A model generated the notes under the pieces. It searched no databases and was not told the origin of the DNA. It saw only the letters and a list, made by a program, of their open reading frames with translations. From assembly GCF_002775205.1 (NCBI RefSeq), contig NC_036454.1, positions 1,464,382-1,528,381 on the forward strand: 64,000 nt of DNA. Reading direction: 5' to 3'. This DNA comes from Xiphophorus maculatus (lineage: Eukaryota > Chordata > Actinopteri > Cyprinodontiformes > Poeciliidae). The position numbers and the translations under genes were made by a program. Positions 1 through 10,315 of this stretch are shown here, piece by piece; the stretch's first letter is position 1; every line of letters starts with the position of its first letter.

Positions 1-2360
1 AAAGCGCAACATAGACCTTGACAGACTGCATCAAAGGCACAGGTGTTGGTGACACAGTATCGTTCCTTGCCGACTCTGATTGGTTGTTGATTATTTCCAT
101 TTTTTAAAAGCCCCAGCTTAACTTTTTTCTGTTTTACAGCTGGATCAGAATGGAGCCATTCGGGACAAGGGGAGAGGTATGATGTCAACTTCCTCTTCTT
201 TGGTGGGACTGCAAGGCCTCTCCAGTTTTCCAATGCAGCTGTTTCTTCTTTGTTGGGTTCCTGAGAGCAGTTTTCATCCATTCCTTGTTCCACAGAACTT
301 TTGATTGGATTCTGAAGCTTCACTGTCTCTTCTTGTCTGGCAGCCTCTGCTTCTTTTTTTATTTTTTTGGCAGAACAGATCCTCATGTTGCCCTCAATGA
401 AGCCAAGATGACGTGAAATGAATTTATCAACCCTAATGGGAAGATTTTCATGCTTGAACAAGCCATGTTTAATGTTCTTAAACTCAGCTTCAACATTAGC
501 TGAAGTTGCAGTGAGTTTTTCACTGTGAAATAGGGGAACCATTATTCCAGTCCAGAGAGGTAGGTATCCTCCCAGTCTTATTAGGTGTGGCACGAGCTCA
601 GGTAGGTAGTGCATATTATCTCGGTCGCCATTGACTTCACTGTGGCACTTACTCTCCTCACAAATATCTGTCACCCACCTCCTCAACTCAGTATGTATTT
701 GTGTGCATTGATCCAATCTAAATTCTTCTGCTTCCTCTTCCCTGGGAATGGACATAGTGTCATCTGCGATTTTGCTTTTAAGGTTTGATTTGCACACTTC
801 TGACATGATGGGGTTACCATGAATATCATTACCTTCTGTCTCACTTAATGCCACAGTGGCAATGCTGCGTATTAGGACCTTTGCTTCCTCCAAAGATTGC
901 GACTTGACCAGCTGTGCCATTGAACGCACATAGAAGTCTTTCACCCGATGAGGTTTTTTCCTCAAACAATCCCACTGGGAAATCATTTTGATCAGGTGTG
1001 CCACATCCACTCGGATGAAGCATGGGGGCAATTTGCTACATTTGTTCTGAAGCAGAACACCAAAGCACTCATTTACATAGCTCTTCAAATCAGAGAGATG
1101 TGTGAAAGCCTTAACTAAAGCACCAAGTAAAGCTAAAGAAAAATCTGAAATTGCCTCTTTTGGAACTGCTGCTCCAGCACGAATCCATTCTGACAACCAT
1201 CTTGTGATTGCCTGGACATCATGTCTCTCTGACATCATTTGAACCACAGGGATGTGGGAGTTGTCGCTTCCTGTTAAAACTCCTTGATACAGGAAGATAT
1301 GTCCAGACAAGCCGTTCGGCCTGACAAGCTTTTTTACAACTGAGCCAGTTGCATCGAAAGCAACAATAGGGTGTTTCTCTGTCTGGTACATCATCATTTG
1401 GGTAGGACTCCAGTAATGACAGAAGAATTTGTCTAATCCAATGTCACCAATACTTCCACTGTGAGGACAACTACATTTGATTGCCTGTAGTGACAAGATT
1501 GGGTTTTTATGAGCCATTTCAGATTCATGTTGTTCTTGTTTGGCTTTACGTATAGTTGCTAAATTTGGTAGATGACTTGGCTCAGGGTCTCCAAAATCCA
1601 TTAGTTTTTCTGCCTGTGATGCTCTCCACACATGTGGCTGCAGTCTACCTTCACAAAGTTCTTTTTTAACTTCTGCACGCAGTCTTCCAGACAATGGTCT
1701 CTTTGAAAACCCCGTGTGCAGGGATTCATCCGTGTTTGCCATCACACACCGAAGCACCATTGGGCACTGCGTGTCTGGTTCCTTTTCACATGTAATGTAC
1801 AGTTGACCTTTGCACTCTTTACAGAAACCTCTTATTTTTATGAAAGATGACACCTGGTTGGGGTACACCTTGGCTCTTTTAAATGTAAAAGTGCAAGAAC
1901 TTTTAATTTCATTCCAGATTCCCTGGTTCACAACATGAGTCCATGTGCCTCTCTTCAAAATGGTGTATGTCCGTTTTTTAAACATATCCTTTTTGTATGT
2001 GACACTCTCTGGAATCATATGCATCCACTGTTCAAATGGGAGCTCCACATTAAAAGTCTTATTGCCTTTGTTTTGTAAAGGAGACATGCTTTGGTCAAGA
2101 GGAGTGTCACTCTCACTGCTATCTGTCCCCGTCATGTTCTTTTCATTATTATAATCAAGAGTAGCCCAGATATTGTGTCTATTTAATTTGACAAATGTGT
2201 ACAGGGCTTTTGGTGTTAGCTTTTCATCAAGTTGTTTACTGAGCTCTGTCCATATCCCATCACTTGGAGTTGCAATGTTGCCATTTCTTATGACTGTGTT
2301 TTTTGAAGCACAGAGGACTTCAATTACAGCTTTTTGGGGAACCAATGACTTCTTTGGCAT
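1..2360 (-). CDS. MULE/NOF-like transposase-type protein, 3' end beyond the window
   Basis: Read on the minus strand from the ATG at 2358-2360, the frame stays open for about 786 codons and runs off the left edge. Order along the protein: an N-terminal part with several aromatic and charged stretches; a Cys cluster (FCKECKGQLYITCE, then CP and RC); an FDATG motif; ISDFSLALLGALVKAF; IRVDVAHLIKMISQW; and NVEAEFKNIKHG. The spaced D, D and E fit the catalytic triad of DDE transposases of the MULE/NOF kind; this is my inference. Beyond a Lys-rich linker the frame continues into a region with TNTCAFDAVCQGLC, resembling the Asn-Thr-Cys segment of cysteine-protease-like domains fused to some transposon proteins. 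A pyrimidine-rich tract ending CAG lies just before the ATG, so this may be an internal exon. Intactness is unknown because the end is outside the window. Confidence 0.6.
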   Translation of the reverse strand, partial: MPKKSLVPQKAVIEVLCASKNTVIRNGNIATPSDGIWTELSKQLDEKLTPKALYTFVKLNRHNIWATLDYNNEKNMTGTDSSESDTPLDQSMSPLQNKGNKTFNVELPFEQWMHMIPESVTYKKDMFKKRTYTILKRGTWTHVVNQGIWNEIKSSCTFTFKRAKVYPNQVSSFIKIRGFCKECKGQLYITCEKEPDTQCPMVLRCVMANTDESLHTGFSKRPLSGRLRAEVKKELCEGRLQPHVWRASQAEKLMDFGDPEPSHLPNLATIRKAKQEQHESEMAHKNPILSLQAIKCSCPHSGSIGDIGLDKFFCHYWSPTQMMMYQTEKHPIVAFDATGSVVKKLVRPNGLSGHIFLYQGVLTGSDNSHIPVVQMMSERHDVQAITRWLSEWIRAGAAVPKEAISDFSLALLGALVKAFTHLSDLKSYVNECFGVLLQNKCSKLPPCFIRVDVAHLIKMISQWDCLRKKPHRVKDFYVRSMAQLVKSQSLEEAKVLIRSIATVALSETEGNDIHGNPIMSEVCKSNLKSKIADDTMSIPREEEAEEFRLDQCTQIHTELRRWVTDICEESKCHSEVNGDRDNMHYLPELVPHLIRLGGYLPLWTGIMVPLFHSEKLTATSANVEAEFKNIKHGLFKHENLPIRVDKFISRHLGFIEGNMRICSAKKIKKEAEAARQEETVKLQNPIKSSVEQGMDENCSQEPNKEETAALENWRGLAVPPKKRKLTSYLSPCPEWLHSDPAVKQKKVKLGLLKNGNNQQPIRVGKERYCVTNTCAFDAVCQGLCCA

Positions 2361-3724
2361 CTGTTTAGCAAAATGAAAATAAATAAAAAAATCCTGTTAG
2401 TTCATTATGTTGAAATATTTCAAATATGGCAGACAATCAATAGGTTATAGCTGTCATTCATAATCTTCAAAATACAGTATATAACTTCCGTATTTGTTCT
2501 AAATGCCAAATATTTTGCATTACAGTATGTTACAGATTATCTATGAAAATAAAAATAAGGACTCCTCTGTCTTCGCCCAGTGCTTCCACATGTACATGCA
2601 TATATATTCATCCATCCATCCATCCATTTTCCAACACCCTTATCCCTAATGGGGTCAGGAGGTGCTGGTGCCTCTCCAGCTAACATTTCAGGCAAGAGGC
2701 AGGGTCACCTGGACAGGTCGCCAGTCCATCGCAGATAAACACACACATTACAGAAATCAACACATTATATATGTTGATCTATCTATCTATCTAGATATAT
2801 CTATATATCTAGATATGGATATATATATATATATATGTAAAGATGGATATATAATGTATGTGTGTATGTATTTGTTACATTGCAATATCCGTCCCCCAAT
2901 TCTTCTATTTGACAACCACCCCTTTAAGAACATGGTCCTGATGTGGCCTAGTAAAAAAATTGCTTTTCACCATTCATGTAGTATTGCAACTTTATTAAAC
3001 TTTTATTAAAGTTTTGTAATAAAACTCACACTACTAAGGCATGTAGAGGTTCCATGTGCAACACCTGGTGACTTTTTTCTGCTTGACAGCCAAAATGTCT
3101 ATGCAAACCACTTTACTCTTTGCTATTTTAGAGCCTTCTCCCAATAGCATTGCATGTCATGACAGCTCTGGCTACTTAGCATAGCCACTTATGACTCCAG
3201 AAAATCTATTGTCAGTACATTGTTTTTCTGCCATTATCACAGCGTTTCTGCAGATTGCAATAGCAGAGGTTGGAGGAGAAGCCTGAATATATGTATATAT
3301 ATATTTTTGGCACAGATGAGCTGTCTTATATCATACTGTACTGAAACAGTAACAATTTTGGAAAATATGTAAAAATACATTCCTTTTATGAATCTTGCAT
3401 ACTGCAGGTGCAAGTGGACAAACTTACCTTGATGCACTGCTATGAAGTATTGAAAAGAAGTGTTGCTGTCGATCATAACATTGACCTCAAAAGGGCTGAG
3501 TACATGCCAAGCACATGTTTGGTGATTTTCTTATTTTTTGTATTTAAAAAGTACAGTTTGTCTAATAGCACCCTCTAGTGATCAGAAGCTAAGATACAGG
3601 TCACCAAGATTGTTTTGGGAGGCATTGTAGCAACCTGTTCATTCGAAATAAGACCAAGTTTAAATTGAATTTCTTCCAGGTTAAAATTAAAGTATTCATA
3701 TTCATAGGTTAGCAGCTTACAAAA
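2361..3724. other. Intergenic, AT-rich, no gene seen
   Basis: No coding signal on either strand. It holds a fragment of a dispersed teleost repeat (about 2610-2745, starting with CCAT repeats and containing the GACAGGTCGCCAGTCCATCG segment) and a TA/GATA-rich low-complexity stretch (2765-2860). A more degenerate copy of the same dispersed repeat occurs at about 8380-8480. Confidence 0.6.
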
Positions 3725-4219
3725 TGATAGCAGTACAAATGACAATTTTTGCTATACAAAAACATAAAATATTTAATATATATATATTTTAAATACCCCT
3801 GGAGAACATTTTTCTTTATATCTTTAGAATGATAGGAGCACAAATGAAAATCTTTGCTGCACAAACCAGCACAAACGTAGCACAAACGTTTGACACCAAT
3901 TTTGTCTGATTTAATAAAAGTGGGGGGGCTGGTTGACCTTTTGACCTTTACCCTTTCCTTAATATCTTCAAAACCGAAGCAGCACAAACGAAAATCTTTG
4001 CTGCACAAACCAGCACAAACGTAGCCGAGTTGATTGACACCCATTTCGTCTGATTTGAAGAAGGTGGGGGGGCTGGTTGACCTTTGATGACCTCTAAAAA
4101 CATTTCTTTATATCTTTAAAATGATAGTGGCACAAACGAAAATTTTTGCTGCACAAACCAGCACAAACGTAGCACAAACGTTTGACACCAATTTTGTCTA
4201 ATTTGAAGAAGGTGGGGGG
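3725..4219. repeat. Tandem array, ~146-bp unit, about 3.5 copies
   Basis: Copies begin near 3838, 3983 and 4131, with a degenerate partial copy before them near 3733. Each has a GCACAAACGAAAAT start, an internal CCAGCACAAACGTAG segment, and a GGTGGGGGGGCTGG block near its end. Spacing is 145-148 bp. The last copy abuts the broken 3' end of the BEL/Pao reading frame. Confidence 0.75.
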
Positions 4220-4226
4220 GCCAACT

Positions 4227-7200
4227 TCACTCAGGTCTCAGGTTTGACTTGGAGAGAACATCCTGTGTTCTTTTGAGCAAGCTGATGGCAGCTTCAGTTG
4301 TGGGTAGAGACTTCAGCCCGTCATCCACATAGAAGTCATTCATCATGAAATGCTGAACATCACTGTCGACATGGAACTCACCACCTTGAACAGACTGGTG
4401 CAGACCATTGATGGCCACTGCAGGAGATGGTCTATTTCCAAAGACATGGACTCTCATCCGATACTCGACGATGTCTTTGGAGAGGTCATTGTCTTCAAAC
4501 CAAAGGAAACGTAAAAAGTTTCTGTCCTCCTCTTTAACTAGAAAGCAGTAGAACATCTGCTCGATGTCTGCTGTAAAGGCAATTGCTTCTTCTCTGAAGC
4601 GAATCAGAACTCCGAGGAGTGCATTGTTCAAGTCAGGTCCAGTTAACAGCACATCATTGAGTGATATACCATTTAACTGAGAACTCGAATCAAAGACAAC
4701 CCGAATTTGTTTTGGCTTTCTTGGGTGGTAAACACCGAATGTGGGCAAGTACCACCTTTCTTCATCTTCAATGAGTGGAGGAGCCAACTCAGCATGGTTA
4801 TTCTTGAACATTTTGTCAATGAAGCTCAGGAAGTGCTCTCTCATTTCAGGCTTCTTTTCAAGGTTGCGTCTGAGAGATGTGAGACGCTTCAGTGCATGAG
4901 ACCTATTATTGGGAAGCCGGGGGCGTGGATGTTTAAAAGGCAATGGTGCTATCCAACTATTGTTTGAGTCTTTGCAAAGTCCTTCCTGCATTATCTTCAT
5001 GAAGTACCCATCCTGAATCGAAGGTGCTACTTGGTTGTCATCTTTGGTTCTCTGAAACACCGAGCATCCTAGATGGGCAGCTTCACAAATAGATGACTCC
5101 TCTGAACATCCTGGAATGCGTTCGTTGACTGAAATTCCACCATATGTTTCCTTAACATGAAACACATTTGGACATGATTGGAAAAGTGTTGGACGTCCAA
5201 TATCTGAAGCAGTGGTGAAGAAGGTACATACTGTTGGTGGTTTGTGGACGTTGCCCAGGCATACGTTGCCTACTATCACCCACCCCAAGTCCAGCTTCTG
5301 TGCATAGGGCAGGTTGTGTGTGCCATTCACCTGTTTGCGGACTTTGTGAACACGGAGAATATCACGGCCCAGAAGAAGCATGATTGGTGCTTTTGGATCA
5401 ACCTCTGGGATCAAGTGCGCCAGTGACTTCAGATGAGGATGGTGGAGTGCTACATCGGGAGTTGGAATCTCATCTCTGTTGTTTGGGATGTCATTACACT
5501 CTATAAGACTTGGTAGTGGGAGGTGGACAGTTCCATCCAGAGATTCCACTTCATAGCCGGTAGCTCTTCTTCCTGATACTTGCTTCACTCCAGCGCATGT
5601 TCTCAAGGTGTAAGGAGAACTTGAGTCACTGAAAACCTCAAAGAACTGTGATGTAACTAACGAACGGTTGCTTTGTTCGTCTAAGATGGCGTAGACTCTC
5701 ATAGCCTTGTCCTTAGACCCAGACGGATAAACCTTTACGAGGCTTATTTTAGAACATGATTTCTCAGCGAGATCTCCACCACAAACTTGAGTGCACTGGG
5801 CATTGACCTGAGATTGAACAGGGATTTCAAGCTCCCTGCCGTGCCTTGATGCAGGATCTACTTCTGCTGCCCAAGGTGCTGGCCCAGGGTGAAGTACTGT
5901 GGGGTGCCTTTCGCTGTTGCATTCTGCGCACAGAATGTTAGCTGTGCAGTTTTTTGCGACATGCAGTGTGGAGGAGCAACATTTAAAGCAAATATGATTC
6001 TCCTTCAAGAAGTTCTTACGATCTTCAATGGACTTCTCTCTAAATGCTCGACATTTACGCAGAGGATGTGGCTTTTTATGCAGAGGACACATTTTCTTGC
6101 AATCGTCAGATTTTGAGAAGAGCTCGTTTGTGTTTGAGGTAACTGCAGTTTTGTGCGTAGAAACCTCTCTGTGTCTGTTCGCCTTCCAAGCTGTCCGCTC
6201 AGCCTTTGGAGCAATCTCCTCTTGAGTGTTGAGATTAAAACTTGGGTCGTTCCTAACGCTTGCTTCTTGACTGATGAAATCCACGAAGTAACCAAACGGT
6301 GGATATAAGACCTGATATCTTTGCTTGTATAATGAACCTACTGATGCCCATTTTTCCTGTAGGTTAAAGGGTAGCTTTCGCAGGATGGGATTGATGCCTC
6401 TTGCCGTGTCAAGGAAGGTAAGTCCAGGTAAGTCTCCTTCGTCCATAGCTGCCAAGAGTTTGCTTAATAAATCACTCAACTTGAGTAACTTGGAAGAATC
6501 TTGGTTCGTTATTTTGGGAAACGTCTCAATTCGTTTGAAGAGGGCGTCTTCTATCATTTCTGCAGAACCATATGTTTGGTCAAGCCGGTTCCAAATCATA
6601 GTCAGTCCTGCGTCTGGGCGGTTTATGTGGATCGCTCTAATTTGCTCCACATGTTCGGCTGAATCTTTGCCTAGCCACTTCAGCAGAAGATCCATCTCCT
6701 CACTGGATGTCAAATGTAAACCATGGATGGCAGACTGAAATGATCGTTTCCAAGCCCTGTAGTTCTGAGGTTTATCATTAAACTTGAGTAAACCCGTAGA
6801 CACCAGTTCCCGTCGAGCCAGATAGCGAACGAAGTCATTCACGTTCAAATCGTCAAATTTAGGATTTGAAAATGATGAATGTGGAGGATGATCACTGACG
6901 TTCACTTGTGGCGTGAAGGGTCGTGTTGGAGTAAAGTGATCATGTTCGAGTCGAACTGTGTTTTTCTCACGAGTGAGCTGCTGCTGGGGAGTCTGGCAAA
7001 ATAACTGGGTTCCTGAATCATCTTTCTTTGGAATGAAAGGCTTAACATCTGGCATAAGATGCATAGGTGAAGCCTCAGCATCTGGCTGCGGCTTTGAAGG
7101 AAGTGTGAGTTGTTTATCCACATCCAACTGTTGACCGTGGTTGAGAACGTACTCTTTCGTTCGTTTGGTGGCTTCTAAGGAAGGTATTTCCCAGTTAAGC

Positions 7201-7487
7201 TGATTGGATGGATTTTTTTTCATATCGGCAGCTGCTTCCAGTGCTTCAGCTTCAGCGACAGCTGCAGCCGTTTCCTTTTTTATGCTCAGAATGTCCATTG
7301 ATGCTTCCAATTTAGCCTTTTGCAGTTTTAAGTTAGCCTCCTCTTCAGCAAAGGCGAGGCGTGCTTTTGCTGCTTCCGCTTTTGCTCTTGCTTTAGCAGC
7401 AGCAGACTCTGTAGTAGATGCTCTTGACTGTACAGAAGAACATGAAGCTTGAGATCGTGTCTCCCACGTTGCAGCCTCCTCTGTCAT
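4227..7487 (-). CDS. BEL/Pao retrotransposon gag-protease-RT polyprotein, 3'-truncated
   Basis: A single 1086-codon frame. The N terminus is an Ala/Lys/Glu-rich coiled coil (residues ~20-95). A gag-like DUF1759 region follows around residue 240 (FNDKPQNYRAWKRSF), then a Cys/His cluster near 500-545 (CFKCCSS...CAECN). The aspartic-protease/DUF1758 part has AILDEQSNRSL near residue 610. The Pao-type reverse transcriptase has IRVVFDSSSQLNGISLNDV, FTADIEQMFY and the catalytic YVDD (FYVDDGLKS). Full BEL/Pao polyproteins also carry the rest of RT, RNase H and integrase. Here the frame stops a few residues after the SKSNLR segment, where the tandem array begins, so the copy cannot be autonomous. No internal stop or frameshift occurs before that point. 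The start is the first ATG, 37 nt after the proposed LTR end. Confidence 0.88.
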   Translation of the reverse strand: MTEEAATWETRSQASCSSVQSRASTTESAAAKARAKAEAAKARLAFAEEEANLKLQKAKLEASMDILSIKKETAAAVAEAEALEAAADMKKNPSNQLNWEIPSLEATKRTKEYVLNHGQQLDVDKQLTLPSKPQPDAEASPMHLMPDVKPFIPKKDDSGTQLFCQTPQQQLTREKNTVRLEHDHFTPTRPFTPQVNVSDHPPHSSFSNPKFDDLNVNDFVRYLARRELVSTGLLKFNDKPQNYRAWKRSFQSAIHGLHLTSSEEMDLLLKWLGKDSAEHVEQIRAIHINRPDAGLTMIWNRLDQTYGSAEMIEDALFKRIETFPKITNQDSSKLLKLSDLLSKLLAAMDEGDLPGLTFLDTARGINPILRKLPFNLQEKWASVGSLYKQRYQVLYPPFGYFVDFISQEASVRNDPSFNLNTQEEIAPKAERTAWKANRHREVSTHKTAVTSNTNELFSKSDDCKKMCPLHKKPHPLRKCRAFREKSIEDRKNFLKENHICFKCCSSTLHVAKNCTANILCAECNSERHPTVLHPGPAPWAAEVDPASRHGRELEIPVQSQVNAQCTQVCGGDLAEKSCSKISLVKVYPSGSKDKAMRVYAILDEQSNRSLVTSQFFEVFSDSSSPYTLRTCAGVKQVSGRRATGYEVESLDGTVHLPLPSLIECNDIPNNRDEIPTPDVALHHPHLKSLAHLIPEVDPKAPIMLLLGRDILRVHKVRKQVNGTHNLPYAQKLDLGWVIVGNVCLGNVHKPPTVCTFFTTASDIGRPTLFQSCPNVFHVKETYGGISVNERIPGCSEESSICEAAHLGCSVFQRTKDDNQVAPSIQDGYFMKIMQEGLCKDSNNSWIAPLPFKHPRPRLPNNRSHALKRLTSLRRNLEKKPEMREHFLSFIDKMFKNNHAELAPPLIEDEERWYLPTFGVYHPRKPKQIRVVFDSSSQLNGISLNDVLLTGPDLNNALLGVLIRFREEAIAFTADIEQMFYCFLVKEEDRNFLRFLWFEDNDLSKDIVEYRMRVHVFGNRPSPAVAINGLHQSVQGGEFHVDSDVQHFMMNDFYVDDGLKSLPTTEAAISLLKRTQDVLSKSNLRPE

Positions 7488-7524
7488 GATTACTTGTTTT
7501 CTTGTTGTGATTTAGAGAGGTGAA

Positions 7525-8042
7525 TGTTGTAATAATAATTCACTGGCTGGGTACGTTGATGCGTATTTCGAGTCTTCCAGCTTAAACTGCGATGTCTAGC
7601 CCACTGAGAAGTGTGGTTTCACTATACTGCCTTTGCCATATGAAAAGCACTAGACAGTACAGCTAAACTCTTCCCTGATCCAAAGACTCTGAGGCAAGTT
7701 GACCTTTTGTCCACAGGTTTAATGGTTTCAAGGAAGTGTGAAACTGAAACACACAAAAGGGGATACAAGACTTACAAACATATTCAAAAATATTTAACAT
7801 CCACCGCAACAACCAAAAAATGATGTAAGAAATAATGATATATAATAATATATTAAACATAACCTACCCACAATGCTTCGTCCGGGCAAAGACAGATACA
7901 GATTAAACTGGATTGATTAAACACATGGGTGACATGAATCTAACGCAGCTTGGCTTCCTGGCCGAAGTCACATGACATGTAGCTGGGCTGCACCTCTTAA
8001 AGGGAAAGCCCCACCCATATACACACACATAAATCCCCAACA
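7525..8042 (-). mobile_element. Probable 5' LTR of the BEL/Pao element
   Basis: On the minus strand the segment starts TGTTGGGGA and ends CAACA, giving the 5-bp inverted termini (TGTTG...CAACA) expected of an LTR. It lies directly upstream of the gag start. An ATTAAA-type signal (about 7718-7730) would suit polyadenylation. No matching 3' LTR is present because the element is truncated. The exact ends are inferred, and I did not recognise a primer-binding site. Confidence 0.55.
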
Positions 8043-8045
8043 ACA

Positions 8046-10070
8046 CACTAATAATAACGTATTTTATTTGACAACGCCTTTTAAAACCCAAGAAGACTTT
8101 CAACATTAAAATACAAATTAAATAGTAAAGAAATGGCTACATAACGTGATATGTCACGTGGTATGTCTGTCACGTGGTAAGTCCCTTTTTATTTTTAAAT
8201 CTTTATTAAATCTTTATTTAAAATGATATTAGTAACAAACAATGTAGAATAAGCAACAATAAGGAAACATTATGGAGATGTATTTATCTATCCTTACACC
8301 CAATCTATCTCAAACAAAAGTAATAAAACATGAATCAAATCAATATTTTGGAGACAAATGTACATTACATTAAGAGCACATTTATCCATCCATTAATTAT
8401 CATGAATTATCCCTATAGTTGGGTCATGAGGGCTGCTGACCCTGGACAGATCGCCTGTCCGTCACAGATTAAGAAAACAGATAAAAACAAATGAAGTTCA
8501 AATAATATATTTTGATGTTGTGAATGGTACTCTTAAAATAAATAAGTTACAATCTAAAATATAATAGCCTCTGGCTTATTAAATAAGAACTAGATGGAAA
8601 AGAGGTTTGGTCAGTAAAACATTTAGTCAACAATTTTGGCCAACTTAGTACGTCCATTCACAGAGCACTTTTGTTGTTTATTTGCCAAATATTTTTCTTA
8701 TTATTCACATTGTGAATATAATTTACAAACAAACCAAAAGACTTCTGAACTTCTAACAAGTGCCACTCAGAAAACTAGAATATTTTTGGTTGATTCTATA
8801 AACCATAGCCATATAAACTAATAGCTGACCTGGCTCAGTTATTATCATTGTTTACCATAATGTCTCATTGGAAACTTTTGCTATAAGGACTCCAGTTCAA
8901 CCAGTAAACTGACTGGTGTCCCACTATTCCATTTATAAATTCCATATCAATTCTATCAATTGCAATCGATTCATAAAATAAAGACCTTAAATATCCAATT
9001 GTTGCAAAACCCAAAGAGATTAATTAAAACTTTAAATGTAGCTTCAGCCTGGAAAGACTCACACAGAGAGAAAGTTTTAGAAAGTTTATTTGACAAGAAA
9101 TAATCTTTGGGGCTCGGACCCCGGCAGTAGACACTGCGCTGGTAACTGCCAGAGAGAATGATCTTTTTTCTATATGAAAACCTTTTTGAATAAAGTCACT
9201 GGTTACATAAATTAAACCAATGTGTAATTTCTAACTATAACTGTCTTCATCTTATCTGCTCAGCCAATCACCTGATCATGTGTCTCCATCCCAGCCTAAC
9301 GGCGCCGGGCTCATCTCTCTTCATAAAGTCAGGATACCTTTAATCTTATGTTTGTATTATGACTTTGTAACTGAACAATATGTTTCTGTATGTGCTACTT
9401 TATTACAAAAACCCAACAGTTGATTCTGTTAAAACATAAACTTAGCTGTATGTCAGGTTTGTAAAGAAAATTTGTATTGATTCCAGTCATTGTTCAAAAA
9501 GTATAGGAAACATTGTATTTACACATATAAAATATTGCAAGTTATTAGCTTTGCTTGCATTTAAACTTTTTAAAACAAGGTTATCCTATTGTTAAACAAC
9601 GCTGTTACAATATATTTACAACTACTTTATTGGTTCTACTCTCTCCAACAAATTACAGCCACAATGTAACTTTGTGTGGAAACGGCACCATTTCTATGAA
9701 AACTAAATAATGTAAATCAACTGAGCTACAAGAAAAGGAACATTCAAAAATGTAAATAATACTGAAAGAACACATTATTAAAAAGGATGACTGCACACGT
9801 CAAAAGGCAAATATTCTTCAGCAGAAATTATTTAAAATGGCCTGTCACAAAAAAAACTAACAATGTGTGACAACTGAAATGTGTGAAAGACTGAGGAAAG
9901 CAACTAATATTCTCCTTGCATTCAGTATTGACAGCCAGTGCAGTGTCCAGGTTGGCCATCACAGTAGTTACCAGGGTACTCTCCTCGTCTTCCATCGCCG
10001 GTCAAGCCCACAGTCTTTATATTACCGGTGGCAGGAGGAACACGTTACAACCGCAAAAGGAATCCGGTTT
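8046..10070. other. Intergenic AT-rich stretch, no gene seen
   Basis: Only short spurious frames occur. It contains a degenerate dispersed-repeat copy (8380-8480) and the LTR-like block listed separately. The right edge (about 9850-10070) is host sequence interrupted by the L1 insertion; it continues at 15676. Confidence 0.5.
9000..9335 (-). mobile_element. Possible solo LTR
   Basis: Read on the minus strand the block ends in TTGCAACA, carries AATAAA within TCAAATAAACTTTC, and has a GC-rich GGGGTCCGAGCCCC segment before it, like an R-U5 boundary. The upstream edge near TGACTTTATG is uncertain. I found no second LTR, internal genes or target duplication. Confidence 0.3.
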
Positions 10071-10086
10071 TCTGCCTTGAATGTTT
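10071..10086. repeat. L1 target-site duplication, left copy
   Basis: TCTGCCTTGAATGTTT here is repeated exactly at 15660-15675 and brackets the L1 element. Confidence 0.9.
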
Positions 10087-10315
10087 GTTTTTTTAATCAC
10101 TGTCTTTTTATTGAGTTTTTTTTTCCTTTAGTACATACAGTTTGTGAGTACAAAGAAGTGTATCTAACACATACATGAAATAATACACACAGAGAAAATA
10201 ATCCCTCCAAAGTAATCCCATTTAGCCCACCCAGGTCACTGCCTAGTAGGTCCACCCACTACATTCCTATCCCTGACAGAAACTGAACACATTTTAATAA
10301 AATTAATTAACTTAA

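Noticed and set aside
4227-7487. Reading the BEL/Pao frame as a host gene
   Set aside because: Protease, DUF1759 and Pao-type RT motifs plus an adjacent LTR identify it as a retrotransposon.
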